Below are positions 16,662 through 25,085 of a stretch of DNA of 64,000 bases, one piece after another (positions within the stretch are counted from its first letter, which is position 1; each line of letters begins with the position of its first letter). The stretch spans positions 1,116,001-1,180,000 of the forward strand of contig NZ_CP099735.1 in NCBI RefSeq assembly GCF_025398175.1, given 5' to 3'. This DNA comes from Photobacterium sp. TY1-4 (GTDB lineage: Bacteria; Pseudomonadota; Gammaproteobacteria; Enterobacterales; Vibrionaceae). The position numbers and the translations under genes were made by a program. The notes beneath the pieces were generated by a model. It was not told the DNA's origin. It did no database searches and worked only from the letters and a program-made list of their open reading frames with translations.

Positions 16662-17459
16662 ATGAACAAATGGATCAATCTGGTACTTGCCGGCATGCTG
16701 GCTGCCTTACCCATCACTGAGAGCGTGGCGAAAACAGGATCGACCGAAGGGCAACTGACCCTGTCATACAGTGATGGCCGGGCAGCCTCACATGGCCTGC
16801 AGGAAGTCAACAAGGTGCTGAAAACCGTTGGGGTGCGGGTCAGCCAGACAAGCATTCCGAGCGATGCGGCACCGCTGCTGAAAGTCTCTGAGCAGCGAGC
16901 TCTGAACAGTGCAGAATCGAGCCAGTTAATCTCGCTGTTCCACCTGCACCGGGGCGAGCTGTTAGATCAAATCAAACTGGCAGGCCGTGAGCCGGAAGCC
17001 CATCGCGGTGGATTCCTGTCGACGTTGGAGATCGGTGTCGCCCCTTACCCGAAAGTCTATGACATGAAAGCCATGAGCCCGGAAGTGATGCATTACTTGC
17101 AGGAAAAATTCGGCAAACTCCACGTCAACAGCGCCGATAATGGCGTCGGCATCGACGAAGTCATGACCATTGTCTCAGGCGGGCCATGGACCTGGTTTTT
17201 CGTCCTGCCGGATAACGTGATCGGGAAACTGACGTTGGGTGAAGTGTCCTACCCGGGTCATGCATGGCGGATCAGCTACCCGGGTCTGGTGCCTCATGGC
17301 GGGTTCCTGGATGCCCCCCACGGATTGGTGGTGGCCTTCGCACACGGACCGGAACACTTTGTGATGCGTTACGAAGAGCCCAGCGTGATGGGAACCGAAG
17401 TCCTCGGCACCAACAGCTGGATCGACTTCAGCGGCGAAGTCCCGCAACTGCTGGACTAA
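16662..17459 (+). CDS. Hypothetical secreted protein
   Basis: This encodes a 265-residue protein that I do not recognise. A clear signal peptide (about 1-24, MNKWINLVLAGMLAALPITE, cleaved after SVA) indicates the periplasm or exterior. The mature part has a helical N-terminal half and a C-terminal half rich in Gly, Pro, Trp and His (about 165-245, with SYPGLVPHGGFLDAPHG and AHGPEHFVMRYEE). The spacing of His and Glu there is reminiscent of a cupin-type metal site, but this is a guess. Its upstream region contains several TTCAC/GTGAA half-sites like those at 13084-13139. Confidence 0.7.
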   Translation: MNKWINLVLAGMLAALPITESVAKTGSTEGQLTLSYSDGRAASHGLQEVNKVLKTVGVRVSQTSIPSDAAPLLKVSEQRALNSAESSQLISLFHLHRGELLDQIKLAGREPEAHRGGFLSTLEIGVAPYPKVYDMKAMSPEVMHYLQEKFGKLHVNSADNGVGIDEVMTIVSGGPWTWFFVLPDNVIGKLTLGEVSYPGHAWRISYPGLVPHGGFLDAPHGLVVAFAHGPEHFVMRYEEPSVMGTEVLGTNSWIDFSGEVPQLLD

Positions 17460-17595
17460 ACCCTGAACGAAGCGTCGTCCCCCGTTTTTCAACGGTTGGC
17501 TTTAACAGATGACATTCGTCATGAAATCCGATTCACAGGCCCCTTCACCGGCGCCTGTGAATCGCCCGTCGTGGCATGACAGCGACATCGCGCCG

Positions 17596-18246
17596 TTACG
17601 ACCGCTCGTTCTCGGTGACGAAACGCAGCGCTGCATCGACATCGAGATAATTCGGCAGTTGCTGATGATGCTCAACGCGGTTGCCGATAATCACCAGGTT
17701 CACGCCCAGTGCCAGACAGGCATTCACATCCCACTGCGCATCGCCAAAATAAGTCAGTGCTCCCTCACCCACCTCGCCGACCTGACGTCTGGCAATCTTC
17801 ATGATCTCGGTCCTGGCGTGGTGATCATTCGAGGAGGAAAGCTGTAGCCGACTGGTATCAAATCCGGCAGACTGCAACTTGAGCAGCGCCGTCTCTCCCC
17901 ATCCGCCGGTCGCCAGGGAGACCGTAAACAGGTCGCTGTCGAGCAGTTGCGTCATGAACTTCCGTGCCCCTGCGATTTCGCGAACCGGGTTGTCGCTGAT
18001 ATGTTGTTTGATATTGCGGATGAACACGGCTTTCACCTGCTGCTCCAAGCTGGCCAAATCATATTGGGGTAATTGGCGTTCAATCAATGTCATCAAAATA
18101 CCGCGATCGGTCGCATGAGGATAACGCTCCCAGTTGCTGTTCACCGACAAGCCGGTCACTTCCTTGATTGCCGCAACAAAGCAATCACTATCGAACTGAT
18201 ACGACTCAATTAACGTACCGTCGATATCAAACATCACATAATGCAT
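17596..18246 (-). CDS. HAD-superfamily hydrolase, phosphoglycolate-phosphatase-like
   Basis: This encodes a 216-residue phosphatase of the haloacid dehalogenase superfamily. Motif I is FDIDGTLIES (nucleophile and acid Asp7/Asp9) and is followed by a helical cap (about 18-90). Motif II is SLATGGWG, a basic residue sits in the middle, and motif IV is YFGDAQWDVNACLALG (about 168-183). The layout resembles Gph-type phosphatases. The substrate is not evident from the neighbours, which are an unrelated secreted protein and an aldolase on the other strand. Confidence 0.88.
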   Translation of the reverse strand: MHYVMFDIDGTLIESYQFDSDCFVAAIKEVTGLSVNSNWERYPHATDRGILMTLIERQLPQYDLASLEQQVKAVFIRNIKQHISDNPVREIAGARKFMTQLLDSDLFTVSLATGGWGETALLKLQSAGFDTSRLQLSSSNDHHARTEIMKIARRQVGEVGEGALTYFGDAQWDVNACLALGVNLVIIGNRVEHHQQLPNYLDVDAALRFVTENERS

Positions 18247-18410
18247 GCATTTCCTCTCCCTTGTCCCACGGAATGATCTCCCGTGACTGTTCTGGTTGAT
18301 CCCAGAGAAACCAAACCATGTTCCCTTTTGCCAGAGACCACGGTAACCTGAAACACGCGAAAGGAAAACAGCCTCTATTCATTTGAAAACAAATACATGG
18401 AGAGTTCATC

Positions 18411-19301
18411 ATGTTCAACGGTCTTTGTGCATTTCCCCTCACGCCACTCAATCAACACGGGGTTGATGAAGCGGCTTTCATTCGACTGATCGAGCGCCTG
18501 GTCGCTGCCGAAGTTGATTCTATCTGCGTCCTCGGCTCCACCGGGAACTACGCCTATCTCAGCCGCGCCGAGCGGGCACAGGTGATCCAATTGGCCGTGC
18601 AGCATGCCGGACACATTCCGGTAATGGCCGGGATCAGCGCCTTGGCGACGAGAGATGTACTGGATCTGGCACAAGATGCCCAGCAGGCTGGGGCCGACGC
18701 GGTCCTGCTGGCACCGATGTCATATCAGAAGCTCACCGCGGATGAAGTGTTCGGCCTGTATGAAACCGTGGCTCACGCCCTGTCGATACCCCTGTGCGTC
18801 TACGACAATCCGGGAACGACGCAGTTTGAATTCAGCGACGAACTACACGGCCGGATCGCGCAACTGCCGAATGTCGCCGCCATCAAGATCCCGCCGGTGC
18901 CGGCCGCTCCCGAAGCCGCCAAAGCCCGGGTCGATCGCCTGCGCGCGTTGGTCCCGCCTCACGTCAGCCTGGGGATCAGCGGTGATGTCTGTGCCGCCAC
19001 CGGGATCGCTGCCGGGTGCGAGACCTGGTACTCCGTCATCGGCGGGCTATTCCCGCACACCGCCTTGACCATCACCCGCGCCGCCCAAAACGGAGACACC
19101 CAGACAACCGCCGAACTGTCCGCACAACTGGAAGGCCTCTGGGCGCTGTTTCGCCAGTACGGCAGCCTGCGAGTTGTCGCCACGGCCGCCGAAATTCTGG
19201 CCCTGGCCGATTCGCCTTGCTTGCCGGCACCATTACAGGCATTGGAAGGACGCGCTCGGCAACAACTGGTTATGGTTCTGGAATCCCTATCACTGGAATA
19301 A
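18411..19301 (+). CDS. Dihydrodipicolinate synthase/N-acetylneuraminate lyase family protein
   Basis: This encodes a 296-residue TIM-barrel aldolase. Visible family marks are LGSTGNYAYLSRAER (about 41-55, in place of the usual GTTGE), the catalytic Tyr in CVYDNPGTT (about 130-138), and the Schiff-base Lys in AAIKIPP (about 160). Because the pyruvate-binding loop is GSTGN, it is unlikely to be the housekeeping DapA. Sialic-acid, 2-keto-3-deoxy-sugar or other lyase activity is possible. AGAG precedes the ATG. No catabolic operon surrounds it. Confidence 0.87.
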   Translation: MFNGLCAFPLTPLNQHGVDEAAFIRLIERLVAAEVDSICVLGSTGNYAYLSRAERAQVIQLAVQHAGHIPVMAGISALATRDVLDLAQDAQQAGADAVLLAPMSYQKLTADEVFGLYETVAHALSIPLCVYDNPGTTQFEFSDELHGRIAQLPNVAAIKIPPVPAAPEAAKARVDRLRALVPPHVSLGISGDVCAATGIAAGCETWYSVIGGLFPHTALTITRAAQNGDTQTTAELSAQLEGLWALFRQYGSLRVVATAAEILALADSPCLPAPLQALEGRARQQLVMVLESLSLE

Positions 19302-19430
19302 GCTGCTGGCTGTTCCAGACAGAAAACAACCAATGTTGACACTGAGGTTACAAAACCGGGGCAAAAGCCGCTAAGATTGCAGCACTTTTTTCTGCCACAC
19401 CTCCGGTATAGGTCCTGCGTGGATTTACAT

Positions 19431-20903
19431 ATGTTGTTTCCTCTGCGTTTCTTCACGCACCAACGCTGCTGTCGCCTGGCCGCCTTATTGCTGTTGCCGG
19501 CTTCAGCGACGGCAGCCAGCGTGCAGGAGAACTGGCAGCAGTTTTACCACCAGGCCTGGCAGGCCGCAGAGATGAAAGTCCCCCAAGCTGCGCTGAGTAC
19601 ATACCCCAAAGCCCTGCTGCACAGCGATATCCGCTATCCGGATTTTAATCACTTCAGCTGGCCGGAGATCCAGCGGCTATGGCAGGTCCGAACCCAATGC
19701 CGGCCGAGCGCGACCGAACTGTCACCAGCCCTGGCGGCCGCACAGGCCTTTGAGCTGGCCCTGTGCCGTCACCAGCCGCTCAGCGAGTCCTGGTTTCGCA
19801 GTCACGCCGTCCGGCACCCGGCCGGGGGCAGTTACGCCGAGCGGTATGTCGAACATTTCCGGGCCCGGTTTGCCGACCAACCGCTTCCCCGCGATTTAGC
19901 CGAACGCCTGACGCTGAATCATCCGCGCCATCCGCTCTATCCGGTCCTGAAAACACTCAGTGAACCCGGTCGGGATGCCTTGCTGGACGGCTATCGGGCC
20001 TATCTCGATCAGAACGAGCTTTGGCTGAGTGGAGAAAGCGGCTGGAAGTCTCTGCCCGCAGCACGCTGGCAACCCCTGGCACAACAGTTTCATCTGGTGA
20101 TCAGCGATGGGGCGCAACACTGCAGCTTTCGCTACAGCAACTTGTGTCTCAGCGAACCAACCCGCCAGACACGCGCTGCACAAATCGCTCTGGCCGTCAC
20201 CGTTGCGCTCTTGCTGTTGACACTCGGCTACGGCGGCTACCAGCGCCATCAGCAAAAGAAGGAAAGGCGCTTTATCCTGCAGTTGCTCACCCATGAGCTG
20301 CGGACCCCGATCACCAGCCTGGGACTGACGGTGGAGATGTTCCGGACTAAATTCGATGTGCTCCCTCCGGTCGCGCAGCAAGCCCTGTGGCGACTGATAT
20401 CCGATCACCAACGGCTGACCCAACTGACCGAGGCCAGCAAAGATTATCTCAGTACCCGAGCCAGCCGGCCGTTACAGCGTCAACCGGCCGATCTTCAAGA
20501 CTGGCTGGCACATATTGGTGAAAAGCATCCGGTGACGGTTCAGTGTCATCCAGCGCAAGATCCAACGCTGGCACTTGAGCTGGCGCTGCCCTATTACTGG
20601 CTGACCCTGTGCGTCGATAATCTGATCCGCAATGCCCGCCAGCACGGTCAGGGCAACATCACGCTTGATGTCTCCGTCTCGGAGCAACCACGCATCCTGT
20701 GCATTATCATTGGCGATCAGGGGGACTTCCCGTCCGGGTTACAACGCTTCTATCAACGCATCAAACAGACAATCAGGCCGGTGCAACGCCTGGAAAACAT
20801 GGGGATCGGACTGGATATTGTTGCCCGGCTGATGAAACAGATGGGCGGCCGGTTGCTCCTGCGCCGTCACCCGACACGCTGCATTCTGGAGTTACCCTTG
20901 TGA
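19431..20903 (+). CDS. vxrA: VxrA-like sensor histidine kinase (DUF3404 sensor)
   Basis: This encodes a 490-residue membrane kinase. A signal/anchor segment (about 8-25) is followed by a periplasmic DUF3404-type domain (about 30-250, with LLHSDIRYPDFNHFSWPEIQ). A transmembrane helix follows at about 255-275. The HisKA box is LTHELRTP (His near residue 287), and the ATPase domain has NLIRNARQHG (about 396) and MGIGLDIVARLM. GTG at 19419 and TTG at 19377 are possible earlier starts. It overlaps the response regulator gene by four bases. In Vibrio cholerae VxrAB (WigKR) responds to cell-wall damage and controls wall synthesis, type VI secretion and biofilm. Confidence 0.85.
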   Translation: MLFPLRFFTHQRCCRLAALLLLPASATAASVQENWQQFYHQAWQAAEMKVPQAALSTYPKALLHSDIRYPDFNHFSWPEIQRLWQVRTQCRPSATELSPALAAAQAFELALCRHQPLSESWFRSHAVRHPAGGSYAERYVEHFRARFADQPLPRDLAERLTLNHPRHPLYPVLKTLSEPGRDALLDGYRAYLDQNELWLSGESGWKSLPAARWQPLAQQFHLVISDGAQHCSFRYSNLCLSEPTRQTRAAQIALAVTVALLLLTLGYGGYQRHQQKKERRFILQLLTHELRTPITSLGLTVEMFRTKFDVLPPVAQQALWRLISDHQRLTQLTEASKDYLSTRASRPLQRQPADLQDWLAHIGEKHPVTVQCHPAQDPTLALELALPYYWLTLCVDNLIRNARQHGQGNITLDVSVSEQPRILCIIIGDQGDFPSGLQRFYQRIKQTIRPVQRLENMGIGLDIVARLMKQMGGRLLLRRHPTRCILELPL

Positions 20904-21547
20904 GCCACATTTTATTGGTTGAGGATGATCCCTTGATTGGTGAAGGTCTGACGTACTTTCTGAAGGCCCGGGGGTACACCTGTACCTGGCAGCAGACAAG
21001 CGATCAGGTTGGACCGCACTGGTACCAGGCCGATTTGGTGATCCTGGATCGGCAACTGGCCGACGGTGACAGCTTGCGCCACCTTCCCCACTGGCTGACC
21101 TTGAAGGCGGTGCCGGTGATCATTCTGACCGCGAAAGTTGACGTCGAACAACGGGTTGAAGGCCTGATGGCCGGTGCCAAAGATTACGTGATGAAACCCT
21201 TCGCCCATGATGAACTGCTGGCCCGGGTGATCGCCCAGCTGCGTCCGCTCGGCGAAAGCCGGCTCAGTTACCGGGGGATCAATATCGAGCTGGCTCAACG
21301 CAGGGTCATTTATGACGGGGAAAACATCCTTTTGAAGCCAAAAGAGTTTCAATTACTGCTGCTCTTAGTCCAGCATCAAGGACGGGTGTTTCACCGGGAC
21401 GAGCTGCTGAATAAAGTGTGGGGGTATCAGGCATTTCCCACCACCCGCACGGTGGACAATCATATTCTCCGGTTACGGCAAAAGCTGCCGGACTTAGCCA
21501 TTGAAACCTTGCGCGGGGTAGGCTACCGGCTGGTGGGACAATCATGA
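20900..21547 (+). CDS. vxrB: VxrB-like OmpR-family response regulator
   Basis: This encodes a 215-residue regulator starting at GTG, which overlaps the kinase stop (GTGA). The receiver domain (1-115) has the acidic pair in LVEDDP, the phospho-acceptor Asp51 (LVILDRQLADGD) and Lys100 (DYVMKPF). The winged-helix DNA-binding domain (about 125-213) has RTVDNHILRLRQKLP and a GVGYRL end. An apparently longer upstream reading frame is only an overlap with the kinase. Its stop overlaps the next start (ATGA), so the three genes are one translationally coupled unit. Confidence 0.9.
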   Translation: MSHILLVEDDPLIGEGLTYFLKARGYTCTWQQTSDQVGPHWYQADLVILDRQLADGDSLRHLPHWLTLKAVPVIILTAKVDVEQRVEGLMAGAKDYVMKPFAHDELLARVIAQLRPLGESRLSYRGINIELAQRRVIYDGENILLKPKEFQLLLLLVQHQGRVFHRDELLNKVWGYQAFPTTRTVDNHILRLRQKLPDLAIETLRGVGYRLVGQS

Positions 21548-22473
21548 AACGCAAGATAAAGGTTTGGGCTGCAACCCTGACACTGCTGACTTCAGTATCC
21601 GGTGTCAGCGCCAAAGAAGCCGACTGGTTTGTCGACTCCCTGCTTCAGGCCACGTACACGGCATTAGCACAGAACCAACCGCTGCTGGCCTGGCAAGAGC
21701 TGCAACTTGCGCTCCATCCGCCGCAGCTTTCCCAACTGTCTCGTTTGAAGGCAGCAGCGACGCCACGACCAGCGAGCCTGAAACCTCCGGCCCCCCGGCA
21801 CTGGTTGCCGGTCAAGGCCGTCATCCTGAGCCAAACCGATTGCGGACGGCAGCTCCATCAGGGGCCTGCACTGCCCGCACGTTTGCAGGTGGATTTCATC
21901 AGTAAATCCGGCGCTTCCGATCTGGGTTATCAAATCAAGCTGGCGGCAGAGTCGGTCAACCAGACCATGACAATCCGACTGCTTGGCCCCGGCAACAAGA
22001 CGCTGCTCAGCGCCCGCTTTTCACCCCAGGCACAGTACGCGGAGGCGGAAAGTGAGGAGTTCCTTACCCCGCCTGCGCCTGGCCTGTATCAACTGGTGAT
22101 CAACGACCATCCCTATCCGCTGATCATTGCGGGACTCAGTGACAACCCCTGGCTTCAACTGGAAAACACCGCCTCGCCACGACTCAAACTGGATCTGCCG
22201 CCAAGCCAACGCGGCTGCGCACCGGCGTTCGCCCACTGGCAGTGGTTTGACGATCAATACAATCTGGTTGGTCCGCGTCAGCCCGTCATCGCCAGTGGAG
22301 CTGAACCAATCGCCGAACTGCCCGCAACCATCCTACCGAAGGCCGTTCGGCTCAGCGCCGCCGTCAGCCAGTACGAATATCAGTCCGGGATCAAAGTGGC
22401 TTACATCCAGCGGATCGCGCTGCCCTTTCCTGCCTGGCAGCAGAACGCAGCCAATTCGGCCAACGTCAGATAG
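21544..22473 (+). CDS. vxrC: VxrC-like secreted protein (DUF2861)
   Basis: This encodes a 309-residue protein with a signal peptide (about 1-23, ending SVSGVSA). It follows the VxrA/VxrB genes with a four-base overlap, as in the V. cholerae vxrABCDE operon. Landmarks are WFVDSLLQATYTALAQNQPL after the signal peptide, then a beta-rich domain with QVDFISKSGASDLGYQIKLA and two Cys that could pair. The molecular role is unknown. The V. cholerae protein has been linked to tuning VxrAB-dependent outputs. The assignment rests on gene order and family resemblance. Confidence 0.78.
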   Translation: MKRKIKVWAATLTLLTSVSGVSAKEADWFVDSLLQATYTALAQNQPLLAWQELQLALHPPQLSQLSRLKAAATPRPASLKPPAPRHWLPVKAVILSQTDCGRQLHQGPALPARLQVDFISKSGASDLGYQIKLAAESVNQTMTIRLLGPGNKTLLSARFSPQAQYAEAESEEFLTPPAPGLYQLVINDHPYPLIIAGLSDNPWLQLENTASPRLKLDLPPSQRGCAPAFAHWQWFDDQYNLVGPRQPVIASGAEPIAELPATILPKAVRLSAAVSQYEYQSGIKVAYIQRIALPFPAWQQNAANSANVR

Positions 22474-22551
22474 GCGCACGGTGAAATAGAGACATTCGGG
22501 TGACAAATCGGGCGGGAGTTTGCGGCTTAATCGCAGACCTGTTTCCTAGAT

Positions 22552-22607
22552 TCATAAACATGAAGTCATAAACATTGACTCATAAACATTGACTCATGGG
22601 CATGAAC
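22552..22607. repeat. 14-bp tandem repeat, four copies
   Basis: TCATAAACATGAAG, TCATAAACATTGAC (twice) and TCATGGGCATGAAC are arranged head to tail. They end 25 bases before the start codon of the glycoside-hydrolase-like gene. They may be regulator half-sites or a slippage-prone leader. Confidence 0.9.
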
Positions 22608-22632
22608 CATAGGCCAACCCCTGGAGAACCTG

Positions 22633-24975
22633 ATGTCCCTTTTTATCCCGGCGCTGCAACGCGGCGTCTTCCTTTCACTGCTGCTTGCCGCGGTTGCAGG
22701 CAGCACCCAAGCGGCTGAAATTACCCTCTCTGGCGGCGATCAAGCCGTCACGCTTGATCCACAAACCCTGAGTATCCGCTGGGGCGATGTGCAGGTTAAT
22801 CAAGCTGCACTGCGCATCGACGGCAAGCCCCAGAGCGTCACCGCACTACATCAAAACGCGACACATCAAGCCAGTTGGACCCTGATGCCGGCCAAGATCC
22901 GGGTCAGCGCCTCGCTGGATCAGGCGTTGTCGCTCACCTTTACCATTGATGACACCGTGACCATTGCGCGCAATCACCCCGTCACGCTGGCGTGGTTCGA
23001 TCTGCCGCATCAGGCGACCCGTACCCTTTATCTGCCATTCAGTGAAGGGATGCGGGTGCCGACCGACCACCCGGTTTGGGCGAAATATCTGCAACAGCAC
23101 CATTCCGGTGCGAACACCACCCAGGATTTGAAGATGCCGTTCTGGACCGCCGAGCAGGCTGATACCTTTGTCAGCTATCATTTGGTCACGGCCACCAGCA
23201 ACCTGTTGACCTTTACCGAGGCCGCAGGCGCTCTGCCTGGCTTGAATGCAAGTGCTGGCGTCGGTGCTAAGGCGAGTGCTCAAGACGGGAAACCACAGCT
23301 GGATATGCAAGCCAACCATCAGTTCACGGCACTAAACCGCGATCAGGCCTTTGTGGTCCGGATCAGCCTGGGCAAGGATCCGCTTTCCGGTGCCAGACAA
23401 TATCGCCAGTGGCGAGCTGAGCATCATCAGGCGCAGCCGCTGGCGGCCAAGCTACAGCGTAACCCGGCGCTGAAAAAACTCATCGGCGCCAGTCAGGTCT
23501 ACCTGTTCGGCAAGGATGTGCTGGCCGAACAGGACGTCAAAGACTGGTGGGGACTGAAAAACTGGCTGACAACCCACCCGGAATTGCCACTCAGCAAAGC
23601 AGCCAGGCAAGAACTCGGCAGCCTGAAACAGGGACAGGACTGGCTAAACCGCTATCACAAGCAATTGCTGGTCGACAGTCTCAACGCCGCGCTGAACCAG
23701 TTGTTTCCGGCCGAGCCCGTGCAGCTCGACAACAACACCATTGAATCCCAGTTCAATGCCGCCCAACTGCGTAAATTGTGGCTCAGCAACCAGGCCGGAC
23801 AATTCCTGACGCCCCCTGACCGCTGGGGACAAGGGCTGGCAAGTTCGATGATCACCAACCTGCAAGCCGCCGGGCTGAGCAAGCTCTGGCTCGGCCTGGA
23901 TAACTGGATGCCGGCTTTCTATCAGCCGCAAGTGGTCGAACAGGCCAAATCCGCCGGGTATCTGGTAGGCACTTATGACTCTTATAATACGGCGATCCCG
24001 GCCGGGCTCAATGACGGCTGGCTGACGGCACAATTGCCGGATGAAATGCGGATCGGCTGCGCCATCGAACAAGCCGACGGGACGACAAAGAAAGGGTTTC
24101 GCGGCCATGGCTTTTACCTCAACCCGAACTGCCGGCGCGGTTATGTCGAACAGCGGATCCGCGATATTGCGCACTATGGCCGTTTCGACAGCCTGTTTCT
24201 GGATGTCGATGCCACCGCCATGGCACGGGAAGATTACCGTGATGGCACCAGTGAGCAGCAGATGCTACAGGCCTTCAACGACCGCATGCAGTGGATCGCA
24301 GATTCAACATCCATGATCCTCGGCTCAGAAGACGGCAATAGTTTAACCACCCGGGGCATTGCGTTCGCCCACGGGCTGGAAACCGTCGGTTTTGGCTGGA
24401 GCGATCCGGACATGAAAAACAACCGCCGATCGCCTTACTTTTTAGGTCGCTGGTATCCCGAGCACCGGCCTGAGTTTTTCTTCCAGCCGGCGAAAGTCAA
24501 GGCGCCCTATCAAACCCTGCTGTTTGCCCCGCAGTTCCGGGTTCCGCTGTATCAGGCGGTGTTTCATGATGAGGTGATCAACAGCCACCACTGGCATTCT
24601 GACAGTCTGAAGTTCAGCAATGTCCGGTCCGAGCGGGATCTGATCGGTATGCTCTATAACACCCCCGCGATGGTGCACCTGAGTCGGGAAGATGCCAGCT
24701 CGCCGCACAGCCCCCGCATCAAAGCGCTGAAGCATTACCAGGACGGCTATCTCCCGCTCCATCGCGCGCTGTGGGATCAACCCTTGGTTGACTTTCGCTG
24801 GCTGGACAATGAGGGCTGGCTGCAGCAAACCACTTTCGGTGACGGCAGCCGGGTGATCGCCAATTTTTCCGGGCAAGTCCGGCATGATCAACAGCTGGCG
24901 CTGCCACCGCAATCAATCATCGCGCTCCTGAGTGACGGGACCGTATTTCGCTGGCAGTCACAGCCAGCATCCTAG
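22633..24975 (+). CDS. Secreted glycoside-hydrolase-like protein (GH101/DUF5696-type)
   Basis: This encodes a 780-residue protein with a signal peptide (about 1-27). An N-terminal beta-rich region (about 30-260) precedes a TIM-barrel-like domain (about 330-650) and a C-terminal beta domain (about 690-780). The barrel has YLVGTYDSYNTA, an acidic strand end SLFLDVDATAM (Asp524) and, 42 residues later, ILGSEDGNS (Glu566). That layout is seen in endo-alpha-N-acetylgalactosaminidase-like families. Substrate and catalytic residues are inferred only. It follows vxrABC after a 14-bp repeat array, so it may belong to the cell-envelope response. GGAG precedes the ATG. Confidence 0.65.
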   Translation: MSLFIPALQRGVFLSLLLAAVAGSTQAAEITLSGGDQAVTLDPQTLSIRWGDVQVNQAALRIDGKPQSVTALHQNATHQASWTLMPAKIRVSASLDQALSLTFTIDDTVTIARNHPVTLAWFDLPHQATRTLYLPFSEGMRVPTDHPVWAKYLQQHHSGANTTQDLKMPFWTAEQADTFVSYHLVTATSNLLTFTEAAGALPGLNASAGVGAKASAQDGKPQLDMQANHQFTALNRDQAFVVRISLGKDPLSGARQYRQWRAEHHQAQPLAAKLQRNPALKKLIGASQVYLFGKDVLAEQDVKDWWGLKNWLTTHPELPLSKAARQELGSLKQGQDWLNRYHKQLLVDSLNAALNQLFPAEPVQLDNNTIESQFNAAQLRKLWLSNQAGQFLTPPDRWGQGLASSMITNLQAAGLSKLWLGLDNWMPAFYQPQVVEQAKSAGYLVGTYDSYNTAIPAGLNDGWLTAQLPDEMRIGCAIEQADGTTKKGFRGHGFYLNPNCRRGYVEQRIRDIAHYGRFDSLFLDVDATAMAREDYRDGTSEQQMLQAFNDRMQWIADSTSMILGSEDGNSLTTRGIAFAHGLETVGFGWSDPDMKNNRRSPYFLGRWYPEHRPEFFFQPAKVKAPYQTLLFAPQFRVPLYQAVFHDEVINSHHWHSDSLKFSNVRSERDLIGMLYNTPAMVHLSREDASSPHSPRIKALKHYQDGYLPLHRALWDQPLVDFRWLDNEGWLQQTTFGDGSRVIANFSGQVRHDQQLALPPQSIIALLSDGTVFRWQSQPAS

Positions 24976-24986
24976 CCCAATCAAGA

Positions 24987-25012
24987 AAAAAGCCGACACG
25001 ATGTCGGCTTTT
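24987..25012. terminator. Bidirectional rho-independent terminator
   Basis: AAAAGCCGAC and GTCGGCTTTT pair around a short loop, with A- and T-runs on the two sides. It can stop the glycoside-hydrolase transcript on + and the flg operon on -. Confidence 0.85.
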
Positions 25013-25033
25013 CCCTTGGGATTTTCGCAACAT

Positions 25034-25081
25034 TTGGTGATCGCAATTGTTGGTGATCGCAATTGTTGGTGATCACAACAT
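25034..25081. repeat. 16-bp tandem repeat, three copies
   Basis: Two identical copies of TTGGTGATCGCAATTG are followed by a degenerate third (TTGGTGATCACAACAT). They lie in the 73-bp gap between the bidirectional terminator and the end of the flagellin-like gene. Confidence 0.93.
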
Positions 25082-25085
25082 GAGA

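Noticed and set aside
17509-17847. 112-codon + strand frame over the HAD phosphatase gene
   Set aside because: It is antisense to a gene with intact HAD motifs and has no features of its own.
20699-20899. 67-residue N-terminal extension of the VxrB-like regulator
   Set aside because: It lies entirely inside the kinase gene. The GTG at 20900 gives a normal receiver start and the usual four-base overlap.
22552-22607. Possible CRISPR array
   Set aside because: Units are head-to-tail without spacers, too short, and no cas genes are present.
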